A stretch of DNA of 64,000 nucleotides from Pinus tabuliformis (lineage: Eukaryota > Streptophyta > Pinopsida > Pinales > Pinaceae). This document shows positions 34,457 through 45,649 of the stretch, one piece after another. The notes under the pieces were generated by a model, which did no database searches, was not told the origin of the DNA, and saw only the letters and a list, made by a program, of their open reading frames with translations. Position 1 is the stretch's first letter. Every line of letters begins with the position of its first letter. The stretch covers positions 275,931,174-275,995,173 of the forward strand of contig CM062804.1 of the NCBI GenBank assembly GCA_031772625.1, in the 5' to 3' direction. Both the position numbers and the translations under genes were made by a program.

Positions 34457-35137
34457 ACTCCAATGTATATAGGAAGTGGTCCAAATGTTTTATATTCAAT
34501 AATCTAGTCCTGAATACAATCAACCACAAAAGAGCATTTCCAATCCGCCTGTAAATGTAGCATCCTAAATACACCCTTCCAAATTGATTTTGAAAAGGAG
34601 CATCGAAGAAATAGATGAGTCGAGTCATCCATCGCCTCCATACAGAGTAAACAACAACCAGGCCCACTCTGTCCTTTACGACATAGATTGTCCCATGTCA
34701 ATATGAAGTTAGAAATATCATTTTAATGATATTCTTAGGTAGAGTGAAAAGATGAAGCCAATATACATAGATGTTATGAAGGACTGCTCAAACTAGAGTC
34801 AACTTGCCTCCCAGGGAGAGCCCCCTGTGTGCCCATGATAACAGTTTACGGTGGATTTTCTCTATAAGCCAACTCCAGTCCTTAATTCCATAACTATTAG
34901 GTTGGAGCATAAATAAAATATATTTAAAACCCACATCCAATGTAGTGCAGATAACACCAAAAATATGAGAAATCTCTAGTACTAGTGCATCATCTGGGTA
35001 AGCATAAATCATATGAGATTTAGTATTATTCATAAGGAGTCCATATACCGATCCAAAGAGGTCAATAATACCATAAATGCATCTCCATTCCAGAATAGGT
35101 AATCTACCAAATAGTAACACATCATCTCCACCATAGG
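34457..35137 (-). mobile_element. LINE fragment (RT end and zf-RVT)
   Basis: On the minus strand 35137-34790 encodes the end of a non-LTR RT: YGGDDVLLFGR (catalytic DD), LFGSVYGLLMNNTKSHMI, and WAHRGLSLGGKLTLV. 34700-34580 encodes the zinc-finger zf-RVT block TWDNLCRKGQSGPGCCLLC and DDSTHLFLRCSFSKSIW. No poly(A) is seen at the 34457 end, so the 3' end is truncated or rearranged. It differs clearly from the LINE at 52-58.8 kb. It joins a truncated LTR at 35138. Confidence 0.85.
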
Positions 35138-35501
35138 CGGGGAACTCGAATTTTCTGCATGCACTAGCTATTTTGGGTTGATTGATTAGTTAATTGGATG
35201 ATCACTGAGTTTGACTGAAGTCCCACTGCACAACTGACTTCCACTAGTTCCTCAAGGAGTCATAACTAGTTTAACTAAAAACAACTTGAGATAATTGACT
35301 TTGATTGCTACAAATTAGCAATCACACATGCTTAACTAAACTCTAACTCCTCCAAATCGAATTTACTGAGTAAACTGGGTGACACAAGCCATGTCACACA
35401 AGTTAACTGCATCCAAGTTGTTTGTTGATGTGGAAATTCAAATCTTCTCAATTTAATCAAGGAAAAATCAAATTGAGAATTTCTTGTTGCATTTTTCAAG
35501 A
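35138..35501 (-). repeat. 3' LTR of C1, truncated
   Basis: 364 bp matching 49460-49823, roughly 87% by eye. On the minus strand it starts TCTTGAAAAATG, where the 5' copy has TGTTGAAAAATG, right after the polypurine tract. The last 500 bp of the LTR are missing; LINE sequence follows at 35137 across an 8-bp shared CTCCACCA. Confidence 0.8.
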
Positions 35502-35510
35502 CTCCCTCTC
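35502..35510 (-). promoter_or_regulatory. polypurine tract of C1
   Basis: Minus-strand GAGAGGGAG abuts the 3' LTR, the site that primes plus-strand DNA synthesis in LTR elements. Confidence 0.75.
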
Positions 35511-35758
35511 AGCAAGAAAGGGATTATCAACCACCCCTATTTTGCACCTGTGGAACTCAAACTTCCCTCTTTACAAAGATTTTTTCAAAATGTCAGCATC
35601 TTGTTCCTCTGTTAGAATGTAGTGTAGCAACATCATCCACCTCTGCACACAGTCTCGTAAATGGTGATACTGGATATCTATATGCTTGGATCAATCGTGA
35701 AATACAAGATTCTTAGAGAGCTTGATGCAACTCTAATTATCACAGTTGGATCCATCAT

Positions 35759-37165
35759 CTAACCAAACAGTCCAACAAGTATATTTCTCATCCATATCGC
35801 CTCACATGTTGCTTGACTTGCAGCCATGTATTCTACTTCTGTCGAGCTGAGCACCACATATATTTGCTTCCTGTTGTACCAAGAAACAACTGTAGACCCA
35901 ACACTAAAAATTCCACCTGATGTACTCTTTCGATCTAATGGATTTTGTGCCCAATCTACATCTATGAAGGCACACAACTTCACTCCCTCTGCTTGTCTGT
36001 ACCATAGTCCAAATTGAGTAGTGCATATGAGGTATTTTAAAACATGCTTAGATGCCTTCCAAAATAATTTGGTTGGCCTAACCATAGCTTGGCTTTGTTG
36101 GTTGACTGCATAACACATATCTAGTCATGTGTTCACAAGATACATGAGTGAACCCACTAGCTGCCTATAAATGGTAGCATCCACTTCTTCACTTGAAGTG
36201 GCATCCTCCTTCCTCTAGTTGTTTGCTAGAGCTATCTCCATGGGTTTACAACTCTCCATACAAAATCTCTGCAGTATCTCATTTGCATACTTTCCTTGAG
36301 AGACAAACAGTTCCCCATCGCCTTGTCATACTACCAACTCGAGGAAGTAGTGCATGAGACCCATGTTCTTCATTTCAAATTCCCTTGCAAGGTCCTCCTT
36401 ACAAGATCTGATCAACTACTCATCACTGGTTAAAATCAAATCATCAACATATAAGACAATAATAAGAAATTTACCTTCTACCAAGATGTGATAGAGGTTT
36501 GCATCCACTTCACTTATGGTGAAGCCCAAACCGGTGAGATAGTTATCAATCTTGGTGTATCAAGCATGAGGTGATTGTTTGAGACCGTAAAATGCTTGCT
36601 TGAGTATGCACACGTAAGACTCTTGATCAAATGTCTAAAAACCTTTTGGTTTCTTAATGTACACCTCCTCCTCAATAACCCCATTGAGAAATGTCATTTT
36701 TACATCCATCTGGTGGATCTTCCACCCTATCTATGTAGCCAAAGCAAGAATTGATCTAATGGATGAGTACCTTGCTACAAGAGAAAAGGTCTCCTGATAG
36801 TAAATTCCCTCAACTTGAGAGTACCCCTTGGCCACAAATTTGGCCTTACACTTCTCTATGCTCCCGTCTCTTTCCTAATTCACGTTGAAGATCCATCTGG
36901 AACCCACTATTGATTTATATGTTGTTCTTCGGACCACTTGCCAAACACTGCTGTTTGCAATGTATTTGTATTCCTCCACCATTGCATGAACCCATACATG
37001 TTTCTCTATTTCTTCCTCAAAATAGGATGGCGTAATCTATATAAGCTCAGTCATAAGATCAGTGTAGCCAGTGTACCTCTCAGGTGACCTCCTTTGCCTG
37101 CGCAAATTTGTAGGAGCTCCCACATCATCCCTCAAATGATACACAATTTTGTCATCTTCCTTGTT
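35759..37165 (-). pseudogene. copia RT and RNase H of C1
   Basis: Minus-strand RT from about 37030: VHAMVEEYKYIANSSVWQVV, then GSRWIFNVN, KCKAKFVAKGYSQVEG, QMDVKMTFLNGVIEEEVYI, AFYGLKQSPHA and the catalytic box IVLYVDDLILTS near 36440. RNase H spans about 36118-35759: CAFIDVDWAQNPLDRKSTSG, VVSWYNRKQIYVVLSSTEVE and YMAASQATCEAIWMRNIL. Catalytic residues of both domains are present. Several stops (for example in place of Trp or Gln in GLKQSPHA*YTKI) disable it. The first Met of the last open piece is not a real start. Confidence 0.9.
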
Positions 37166-38057
37166 TGTTGGCTTGTTGGGGCCTGACCTAGGTTCGGAGT
37201 TAATTAGCCAAGAAAATCCCTGTACTACTGGCCCTTTCGGCAACAGTCCATGGAGCACGAACTAAAGGCTCACCCAAAGTAGTATGGGAGGGTGCTAGAA
37301 CTAGGTTTCCACACCCTTGAGATGTTTGAGAGGTTCGACTAGTCCTTTGTTTGTTCCTGTGCGCAGGTGGCTTCGTGCACCTTCTATTCCTCGCAGCCTA
37401 ATACCCTCCCTTCGCACAACCCTAACCAGGGGTTGTGTTGCGCTATTACCTGAGATCTTATTTATCTTCCAGTGTTAATTAAGCACCTTCACCTACTTAA
37501 ATGTCTTAAGTTATACTTACCAATATAAAACATTCATACAAGTTTGCGCAGTAGATAAATAGTATACTTGCAAATTATATCCATTCATGCATTAAACCAG
37601 GAAAATATACACATAATTATTGCTTAAATTCTCTTTATTGATTCTTCCAATGGTTATAGACTCGACCCGCCCTACGCACTCAGCTACAGGGATTCGCACA
37701 CTCAGTTGTGGACTACTAGGCCTCTGCGGACTCAGCTGCAGAGCCTTCTCCTACTCTACGACCCACAAACGCACTTTACACTTCGACTCAATCACTTAGA
37801 CTACTCATACTTCTATTATTTTCTTCATTATTCTTTTACACTTAGAGCCTCGCTCTATTTACACAATCCCATGGTCTGCGGACCATGGGTGGGTCTATCC
37901 AGCGGACATTACATTACAAAAATTAGGGTGGAAAACCCTGTGACTCTATTATACTTTCACGCCCGTGCCCGCAATTCGTGGAGCTTTTACAACAAGATTC
38001 AGTCAAAACTTGGGCCTTAAGCCCAAAACTTGCCTTGGGTGGATTCCATGCCCAACA
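37166..38057 (-). repeat. 3' LTR of the gag-protease element
   Basis: 892 bp, plus-strand ends TGTTGGC and CCCAACA. On the minus strand a purine-rich tract (38069-38058, GTGTTGGGGGCC) abuts it. It aligns along its length with 45650-46550. Confidence 0.88.
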
Positions 38058-38099
38058 GGCCCCCAACACAAACATCATGACTCACCCTCGAGTCAATCT

Positions 38100-41000
38100 A
38101 TCGGTGTGAAGATCTTTACATAGAGTCCCTCCAACTATTCTTGAACTGCGGCAAGGTCAGCAGTACATTGAGCTGCTGCTTGCTGCATACATTGTTCCAA
38201 GACCTCTGTGTCAGAAGTGCTTCTTTGCATCAGTGCATGCATCCCCTGCATTTGTGCGAGCTTGCCTTTAATTTCTATTGTGATGGTGAAGGACTCGTCG
38301 ATCCAAGGCTAAATGCATGCCTTCATGATTGCTTCTTTGTGTCGTGTCGTGTCCACCTATTATTTCAGCTCTTTTTCATGTTGTATCCATGCGAGCCTCT
38401 GAGTGAGGGCCACCATTTGTGCAGTTCCTTTGATGCTATCATACAGCTATTGGAGTTTTCACGCCTCTGTCTCTAAACGCTAGATGTTGGGGTCCTCCTG
38501 TAGATTTGTGAGGACCTCAAATGATTCTTCCAACATGCTGGTGTAGTCTTGCACTGCAGTGCCAATTTCCTCCAGTCTCGCTGTGATAGTGCTAGTGCGC
38601 TATTCTATGACTTCCAGAGGGGTGGACGGCTACGCCTTTAACCGTAGCTCGGCAATTTGAAGGTTCAGCTCTAGCTAAACCTTTATCATTTCCTCCCTAA
38701 CCTCTCATACCCTTGCTACTAACCTGTGGATCCGCGCCTCTGCTGGTATGTTTGCTGGGATGGCTAGCTCTAGGATGCTTTGGCAAGCATCATCTATTAC
38801 CTGTACCAGGTGTTTATTCTGCAGCACCACTTCGTCATGCTACAAGCTCAGTTGTTCCATATTGATTTTTTTTTCACTGAGGACTTGTAGTGCGTGGCTC
38901 TCCCTAACTCGTAGATCTGCAGTTATCCCATCCTGAAAAACATATAAGGTCTCTCTTGGGAGTGTAGCCATATTGAGACCGAGACCTTTTAGCACACTAA
39001 ACATAGTCCTGTCAACCTCATTTGATGTCACTAGTGCCCCTTCTGGCAGCACTATAGTATTCGTCATCCGCACGTGCAACATCTATTTCGCTGCTGTTGA
39101 GCCGACTACGAGGCTAGTTGAAAGGGTACCAACCTGAGGGGGTCATACTTGCAATTCCTGCAACTGCTCTTTGAAGGCCCCCAACACAATCTGGTTCTCC
39201 CTCATGAAATTTTGGAGGGCCTCAGAGGTGACATCGCACACTGTCTCGCCGATTTCGAGTAGATCACCCTTGGTTTGGGTGATGGGGTCAATTAACAATT
39301 TCGATGCCTTGACATTCTTATGTGACCCTGCCTGCTTGGATGGGTACTGGTGCTTCAACTGTGTTGACACGGTTTGTGGGTATGTGCCTTCCTCTTCTTC
39401 CTCTGCTTCCTGCCCATGTGAAGGTGATGGCTGACCCTCAAGCACCTTTGTGGCTGCCTCTTGCACTGCTGTTGCGGCCTGTTCCTGCTCAAGTGTTGTT
39501 TGTGCAGCGTCGCGTGCCACCCACACTTCTACTGCCGTTGCTTCCTTCCTTCGATTTTTCAGCCAACTGTGCGATGCGTAGCTTGGCCTCGTCTTTCTTT
39601 CCTTGTGCCGCTGACTTCTCTATCTCCACGATGTCTTGGGTGCGCCACTCTGGCAGCCATGCCTCCAATACGTTAAAAATAACGTCTACTATGGCTACAA
39701 ATGGTAGCTTGACTATTTGGTTGGGTCTTTGTGCGCTATGATATAAATGTTGTGGATGTCTACTTTGAATTCTGCAAAACTCTGCAGGTAGTTGTAGACA
39801 GTGGGCGACAACCACAGCTTACGGTTGATCCCCATTTTGAGGTTCATATCCATGAACACCCAAAATATTTTACTATTGCGGATCCTCTTGGCATCCTTTG
39901 TGGCCCAGAGCGAAGCACACTTCGCAGCCTCTGGAAGGTCCTTGTCAATTATGGGAAATTGATTATCCTTTGGTAATTCCTGTGCCACAAGCACTATGGA
40001 CAACAGAAACCATGCATAGTGGAATGCTTTGCCTTGTTCCTGAGCTTCATGGAAATTCTTTAAAAATTACTTGCAAAGGAACTCAGACCAGTTAAACTGG
40101 ATCCCCTCTGTGCACTGCTCAGCCAATGCGACCATCGGCGTGGGTACTTCGTTTGTGCAGAACTTGTGCATAACCTTACCAACTAGTAATTGGTTTGCCA
40201 CTTTTACTGCTTTTTCAGTGATGCTAGATATGGTGTAGCCCCTTTCCTTCTTAGCCAACTTGTATTTTTTCTTCATGGCCTCCGCAATGGCCAAGTCACT
40301 GCTCTTCCCCTCTGAGATGTCCGCGGGGTCCTCTCCTTTGCATGGAAACCAGGAGATGCAGTGAATCAAGTCTGTCATGATGGGGATGGGCTCCTCCAGC
40401 CACAAACACCCATCATGCACCAAGCAGAGCAGTTGCCTAATGACAAAAATGGTTATTGGGGTGTGGTAGAAATGCGGCACCCAGAGCAGGTTCAGTAACC
40501 CAACCTTTTCCACTCCGCGCAACCAATTTCATGGCGCTAGTTCTGTAACCCCCACCATGGTGTTCTGCTTAGTCTTCATGAGGTGCCTGGTCTCAAGGTG
40601 AGGGAACTTCTCATGGTCAGCGAGGTCCCAATCTTCGAATTTTAGACTCAGCACCCATCCCAGGTGTGTGTCCTAAAAAATAATGTTGTTTGGGAGGAGC
40701 AGGGTCTGGAGTGAGCTGTTGGTATTGTCCAGGTCCTTGGGCACTTTAGCCTTTCCTTTTCAAGGGGGACATAGGTGGGAAACTTTGTCGGGGGGTGCGC
40801 ATGTTGAGTTTCCTCCTCCATGCCTTCATCCTCATCTTCTGCGATGATTAGGTCCTCCAGGTCTTCCTCTTCTTCATCAGTCCCTATGGTGAAAACTTCC
40901 CCTTCTCCTCCATTAATAGCTTGGTGTGCAGCAGGTTTTGTGGGGACACACATATGGGAAGCATCACTTGTTTGTCCTTCTTGGGTCTTGGCGTGTGAGG

Positions 41001-41120
41001 TGATTTCAAGGTTTCTGCCATAATCGTGGCAGCTTCCGGAGCATCCCTCGTAGTTAGGGCCTATGCGGGCTCCTCGGTGGACATTTCTATTATCTCCATA
41101 ACATCCTCAACTGTTTCCAT
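38100..41120 (-). pseudogene. unknown long ORF of the gag-protease element
   Basis: A decayed minus-strand frame can be followed from METVEDVMEIIEMSTEEP (about 41120) through an acidic linker (TDEEEEDLEDLIIAEDEDEG, 40890-40820), a compact, well-kept block at 40522-39713 (VGLLNLLWVPHFYHTPITIF, LCLVHDGCLWLEEPIPIM, KVANQLLVGKVMHKFC, FAEFKVDIHNIYIIAHKD), a basic Ala/Glu-rich part (39690-39500), and a coiled-coil-like C-terminus rich in Gln and Met (39082-38100). It would be about 1000 residues. I do not recognise any domain and see no RT, RNase H or integrase motif. It occupies the place of pol. A captured host gene or a lineage-specific retroelement protein are both possible. There are more than five stops or frameshifts. 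Confidence 0.5.
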
Positions 41121-42714
41121 CGTATTTGTACAAAAATATAGCACTCATGAGCTTAGGGGCTCAATCAACACTCGACACACAACAATCAGGGCTTTGCTCA
41201 ATATCTCAATTCGCAAATGACTAAGTGTTGTTTGTTGGGCAACCCTTTGTATTTTATAGCGCTTTTTGCATTGGAATTCGACCATTCCTCCCAAATCTGA
41301 TTCATTAATGCTCCCTTGGTGGCATATTTTTCCAAATCTTGCCCATAAATCGCATCTTAAATGCTTGCCACCCGCTCCATTTGGTCTCAAGTCAAGCATC
41401 CCATCATGAATAGTGACTTCAACAGTCACTTTCTAGTCAACCTGCACGATAGCGCAACCCCCTGTGCGTGGTCACGAACCTTGTGAATCTTTGCTTTTGC
41501 GTGCAGCTTCAACATCGTGCAGCTCCTGAGCATAATAGTTTATAGTCCCGCGCTCCCTTTCAACTGCATGGAGCACTAAGACTGTACTTCCTTTAGCTAG
41601 TCAGGTGGTCACACCACCTATGTAAAGTTTCATCCTGTCATCCATCATATTTCCTGGAAAATACCCACCTTTTATTCTTATGGTTGGCTTCGCGCACTTT
41701 ACCATCTGGAATGCACTACCCTGGTCAATTCACTTAGTAATGTGCAGTCTAAGCCAAGGCATCAGACTAATCAATTAGCGGCTATAGGTCTTAAACCTGT
41801 CATCGTGATCATATGCATCCTGCCTTATCACCTTGGTCTTTTTGCTGAGAAAATATTCCTTTATCTCGTCCTCCAGCTTCTTGACTTCCGCGTCCACTAG
41901 AGTGCTTTTCCTCCTTAATTGTACCCTTTCTTCTTCAAGTTCTTGGAGTCTAAAATTTCCCTGTTGGATTTCTACTTCCAAGGTTCCACAAACCATCGTA
42001 TCTATCAGTGTTATCATGCGCAGTCTAAGTTCTTTAAGTACTATAGGGCTTAATATGGTTGCTTTTTACTTCAGCCTTGGCGTTGCCTATGTAGTCAAGT
42101 TTTTGCACGCTGTCCTATAAGGCTAGAGAATTGCTGGTATGCACAGGTCCCAGTCAGTTCGCTTCACATTGTGGACCTTGCTTAGTGCTTCACGTACTTT
42201 GTTAAAAGCTTCTGCGTGGATATCTTTCTGCGCACTTAGTATTTCCATACTACGTGGTCCCAACCAGAGAAGTCATTCGTGTCATTGCCTTACCCGCACC
42301 TGCTTACCGATTGTGTCTCCTATCGTGAGGATGGTGTGCATTTGTGCAGGTTTCGTACCATATTCCTATATCCACCTTTATAGGTGGGTGTGTGGGCCGG
42401 TTCGTCCATCATACTTGTCTTTCAATCACATCTAAGGCTTCCCAAACCACATGAGCATCATCCATCTAAATTCGTGCCACTCCTCAAAACTCCTTTGGTG
42501 CGTACCCCACCATCTTTCGGGCGTAACTTGCAGTACCCATTTTAGAGCATCGAAACGTTGTTGTTTCGGTACTTTTCTTTCAAATTTGTTTAGGAAGTCA
42601 TCCACCTCGCTCAACGCATTATACGTAGGTAGATCTCCTACCTATGTTTCCACGTAGTGTAGTGACCTTGTCATCATGTTACAGTTGAGCGTGGTTACCT
42701 CGTGTAATCGGTTC
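41121..42714 (-). pseudogene. region between protease and unknown ORF
   Basis: Broken minus-strand frames. 42614-42432 encodes a Trp-rich block (DALKWVLQVTPERWW, then WHEFRWMMLMWFG). 42017-41775 encodes a charged, likely coiled-coil stretch (LQELEEERVQLRRKSTLVDA, then VKKLEDEIKEYF). 41429-41145 has no pattern I know. These may continue the gag-protease polyprotein. Function is not recognisable. Confidence 0.4.
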
Positions 42715-42719
42715 TGCCA

Positions 42720-43241
42720 TCATTCTATCTCCTCGTCAGAATCTAATGTTAAGGATATTTCACGCTCCCAAGAGATTCGTCCATCCGTGGTTGGATTTAC
42801 CCAATCTTGCTCTTGCACAATTATCTTGTAGATGCAGTCCAGATTGTCATCGCTGTCACAGTTGCGCACTGGCTTTATGTAGCGTGATCCTTCTGTAGGG
42901 TCTAAAGTTACCACTATGCGCAATGAATTTTTCTCAAATATCATCTTGCACTTCTTTAGATTTATTACTCCATTCATGTTAGTGGCAAAATCTATTCCCA
43001 ATAGCGCAGGTTAGGGATTGCTGTCATCAACAAACTCTATCACTTATAAATCTTCTAGCGTGCTCGCTCCTTCGATATCTACTGTGATTCCTTGCAATCT
43101 CTCCATATGTAGGATCATTTTCTGGTTCACCATCCACAGTTGGATAGGAGACCATTGTAGCATAGGTCTGCCCATGTGCTCCCATGTCTGCTTTGGCAGG
43201 ACGTTCACATCCGATCCTAGGTCTAGAATCACTTGATCCAT
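42720..43241 (-). pseudogene. retroviral-type aspartic protease of the gag-protease element
   Basis: Minus-strand 43241-43044 encodes VILDLGSDVNVLPKQTWEHM, the retropepsin loop in which the family has D-T/S-G-S; here Leu stands where Thr or Ser should be (DLGS). Then LQGITVDIEG. 43001-42720 continues with ATNMNGVINLKKCKMIFE and a C-terminal acidic tail, as in proteases of gypsy elements. A stop splits the two near 43010. The DLGS change may disable it. Confidence 0.72.
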
Positions 43242-43588
43242 CTCATATTCCTCGATCTACATGGTCAACCTCATCTCCCTTCCTGTTCGCGTTGTGTGCT
43301 TCTTGAGCTTTCAGACTACATGTGCTTCTCTTGGCATGGTCCCAACACATCTAGTTATGAGCTCTTGCAACCCCTTTACAGCTTCGCTATCGTGCAGCAG
43401 CTTCATGCATGTCTCCAAGAACATAGTGAGCATTGATGGGTCCATTTCCGACTTCATCTGTCTTCACTTCATGAACTAGAGCCATCAGGGAAGCTCCTCT
43501 TAGCTTCCATGAAGGTCTCCTTAGCACGCTCCAAATAAAGTTCCGGTTCCTTCGTTGGGGCCTTGTGAACCCAGGTACTTTATTCAAG

Positions 43589-43798
43589 CTACTTGCCTTT
43601 GTCATCCCCTGTCGTAATACCACTCCGGAGCACGATGTTTACATTAGGGTCTTCCTCGCCTGGCTCAGAGCTCATCATTTGTAGGTTCTGAGTCGGGGGA
43701 GGTTGGAGTGCTCCTTTATCACACACCCTCCCTATCAGTGTTGGACAATCCTTTGTCTCATGATCAAACAACGTACAATATAAGCATGATGGTTGCAT
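43589..43798 (-). pseudogene. zinc knuckle of the gag-protease element
   Basis: Encodes CLYCTLFDHETKDC (CX2CX4HX4C), the nucleocapsid knuckle, followed by a Pro-rich, acidic linker toward the protease. 43623-43387 continues, in another frame, with KASSLNKVPGFTRPQ, which may be linker. It lies between gag and protease in the expected order. Confidence 0.7.
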
Positions 43799-44449
43799 TG
43801 GATTCGTACAGTCGTGGCCATAATGTCCTGGCCCTTAGCAATTGTAACATATCAGCTGTCTACAACCTCTCCCTGGTCCCATTCCACCTCGGCCTCATCC
43901 ATGCCCCTAAAATCCCGTACATGCCATTCCAATGTTTTAATCAAGGGCTTGTGTTTCGGCTTGAACTCTATAGGTAGGAGTTCGATCCATCATCAACTCA
44001 CAACTTCTACAGGTGCGCTCATCATGTCCTACTGACCTGCAAAAATTATAGAACAACTGTTGTGAATTATGCGTATACTTCTGTAATAGATGGAAGTTAT
44101 CTGTAGCATGCTTTCCTCCTATCTAACAAATCACGCACCATAATGCAAGCACCACACTTGGTCCTACTTTTTCCTCTGGTCTTAATGGCATTGGCCCTCC
44201 TCTTGCAAGGTAATTAACGAACACTGGGTAGTGGTCCTTTTAGTGTCCTTGGCCCTTGCATTTTATGCACCATACCTCATCGTGCACTTCTGGGCGGGTT
44301 GTCTTGTCTTGTTTCAAACTCTGCATCTCCAGGCACAAGCTTTTCAAATGTGTGTGAATATGCTAAATTCCCAAGTTAGGATATTGTATCGGAGTCTCGT
44401 GCAATCTCATCTCATCCTCCAAAGCCTTAGCCTGAGTGATTAGCCTTTG

Positions 44450-45001
44450 TTATGATAGCACGTTCTGTAGATGCAGTGTTAACGATGCTACAAACCATTT
44501 GTGATGTTTCCCATCTGTTAATATCATGTTTGCTTCGCGAATTGTGCACTTTAGTCTTTGATCCATCTCCCACGGGGTTTCGCCTGGTAGCATTGTGAGT
44601 TCATTGAATCCAATGATCGACTGTGCCTCCAATTTTGGCATGTTAAATTCTTTGTTTAGCGCAACTTGGATATCTACTATCCCCACAATTGGATTGTCAT
44701 TGGAATGCTTAATATACCAGGTCAGCATGTGATCCTGCAGAGCACTAACCAACATCGCCTTCTTTATATTGTCATCTGTGACACCCTGTACTTCCCATAC
44801 ATATTTTATCACGAACCAAAACTGGTCCAGATCTTCATTTCCTACTCCCTTGAACACTGGTAGCTTGATTGCGTTGGCCATACTGCTTCGCGATGGTGGC
44901 GGAGGTGGTCTGGGCGATGTCGGGGGTGAAGACGGTGAAACTAGTGGAGATGTGGATGGGGGTGGTATGCGCAGTATTCTCTGCCTTATCAGATTGATCA
45001 C
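44450..45001 (-). pseudogene. gag of the gag-protease element
   Basis: A 183-residue open minus-strand frame. After a Pro/Ser-rich start the capsid part begins MANAIKLPVFKGVGNEDLDQ, then FWFVIKYVWEVQGV, ALQDHMLTWYIKHS, LNKEFNMPKLEAQSIIGFNE and TPWEMDQRLKCTIREANM, the Ty3-type retrotransposon gag pattern. The start chosen by the longest ORF lies upstream of the MANAIKLP Met; the latter is a likely true start. It lies about 650 bp inside the 5' LTR. Confidence 0.8.
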
Positions 45002-45649
45002 ACTTCTTGGCGAAACCTTCGCGAGCTCTTCTTTGCGCCCTCACAGAGGTGAAATCAAGGGGCTAGTTTGTATTTCTGTGCTACCTTTATTTTTGTAGAT
45101 TCTCCCACTCCACATAGCCCCAAACATCAATTTATTCACATAACCCGTTTTTCACACAATAGAATTTTAATCCAAGTGTTCAAGGATTTAACGTACTTAC
45201 CTTGCGGTCCCTTGAGGAAACATCGTTCTGCCTCACTATAGCTTATTGAAGTATCTACTGTAGATTCGGTGATGAATCCTCCTATGATTTGATCGAGCCA
45301 GTGACTAACAGTGCACGTGATCTTATCTTCCTATGCTTGCAATTTGTGCACCAATTCTGGAGTCCACACAATAGGTTTGTTGAGTTTACACCTTCCTTAG
45401 CTATCTGCTAGCTTCGCGATAAACTTGTACAACTCAATAGGGAAGGATGCAAAGAAAATTTAGTGGATCTCCATATACAAGTAGCAATATAACCACTCTT
45501 CCTTTGATAATCATGGATTCATATTTTTCTACGCCAAAAAATCGTGAATATTTCTGTCCAATCACTCTTCAATTCCTTTCTTTGTCAGATACCAGTGATA
45601 CAACATCAGACATATCTATTCAGATCCTGGTCCTGGCAATAGAACTAGT
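45002..45649 (-). other. leader of the gag-protease element
   Basis: Between the 5' LTR and gag. The primer site should begin at 45649 on the minus strand, but ACTAGTTCTATTGCC there is not a good match to the usual initiator-Met sequence, so the primer is unclear. A decayed Pro/Thr-rich frame at 45044-44835 is probably a gag shadow. Confidence 0.5.

Noticed and set aside
34324..34554. An intact calmodulin-like gene
   Set aside because: Only the first EF hand is present, one calcium ligand is lost, and the rest of the ORF is antisense LINE sequence.
38141..41220. Several plus-strand ORFs over 80 codons
   Set aside because: They are low-complexity (Ser/Leu/Cys-rich) shadows of the minus-strand coding-like frame, whose acidic and coiled-coil parts read as Ser and Leu runs on the other strand.
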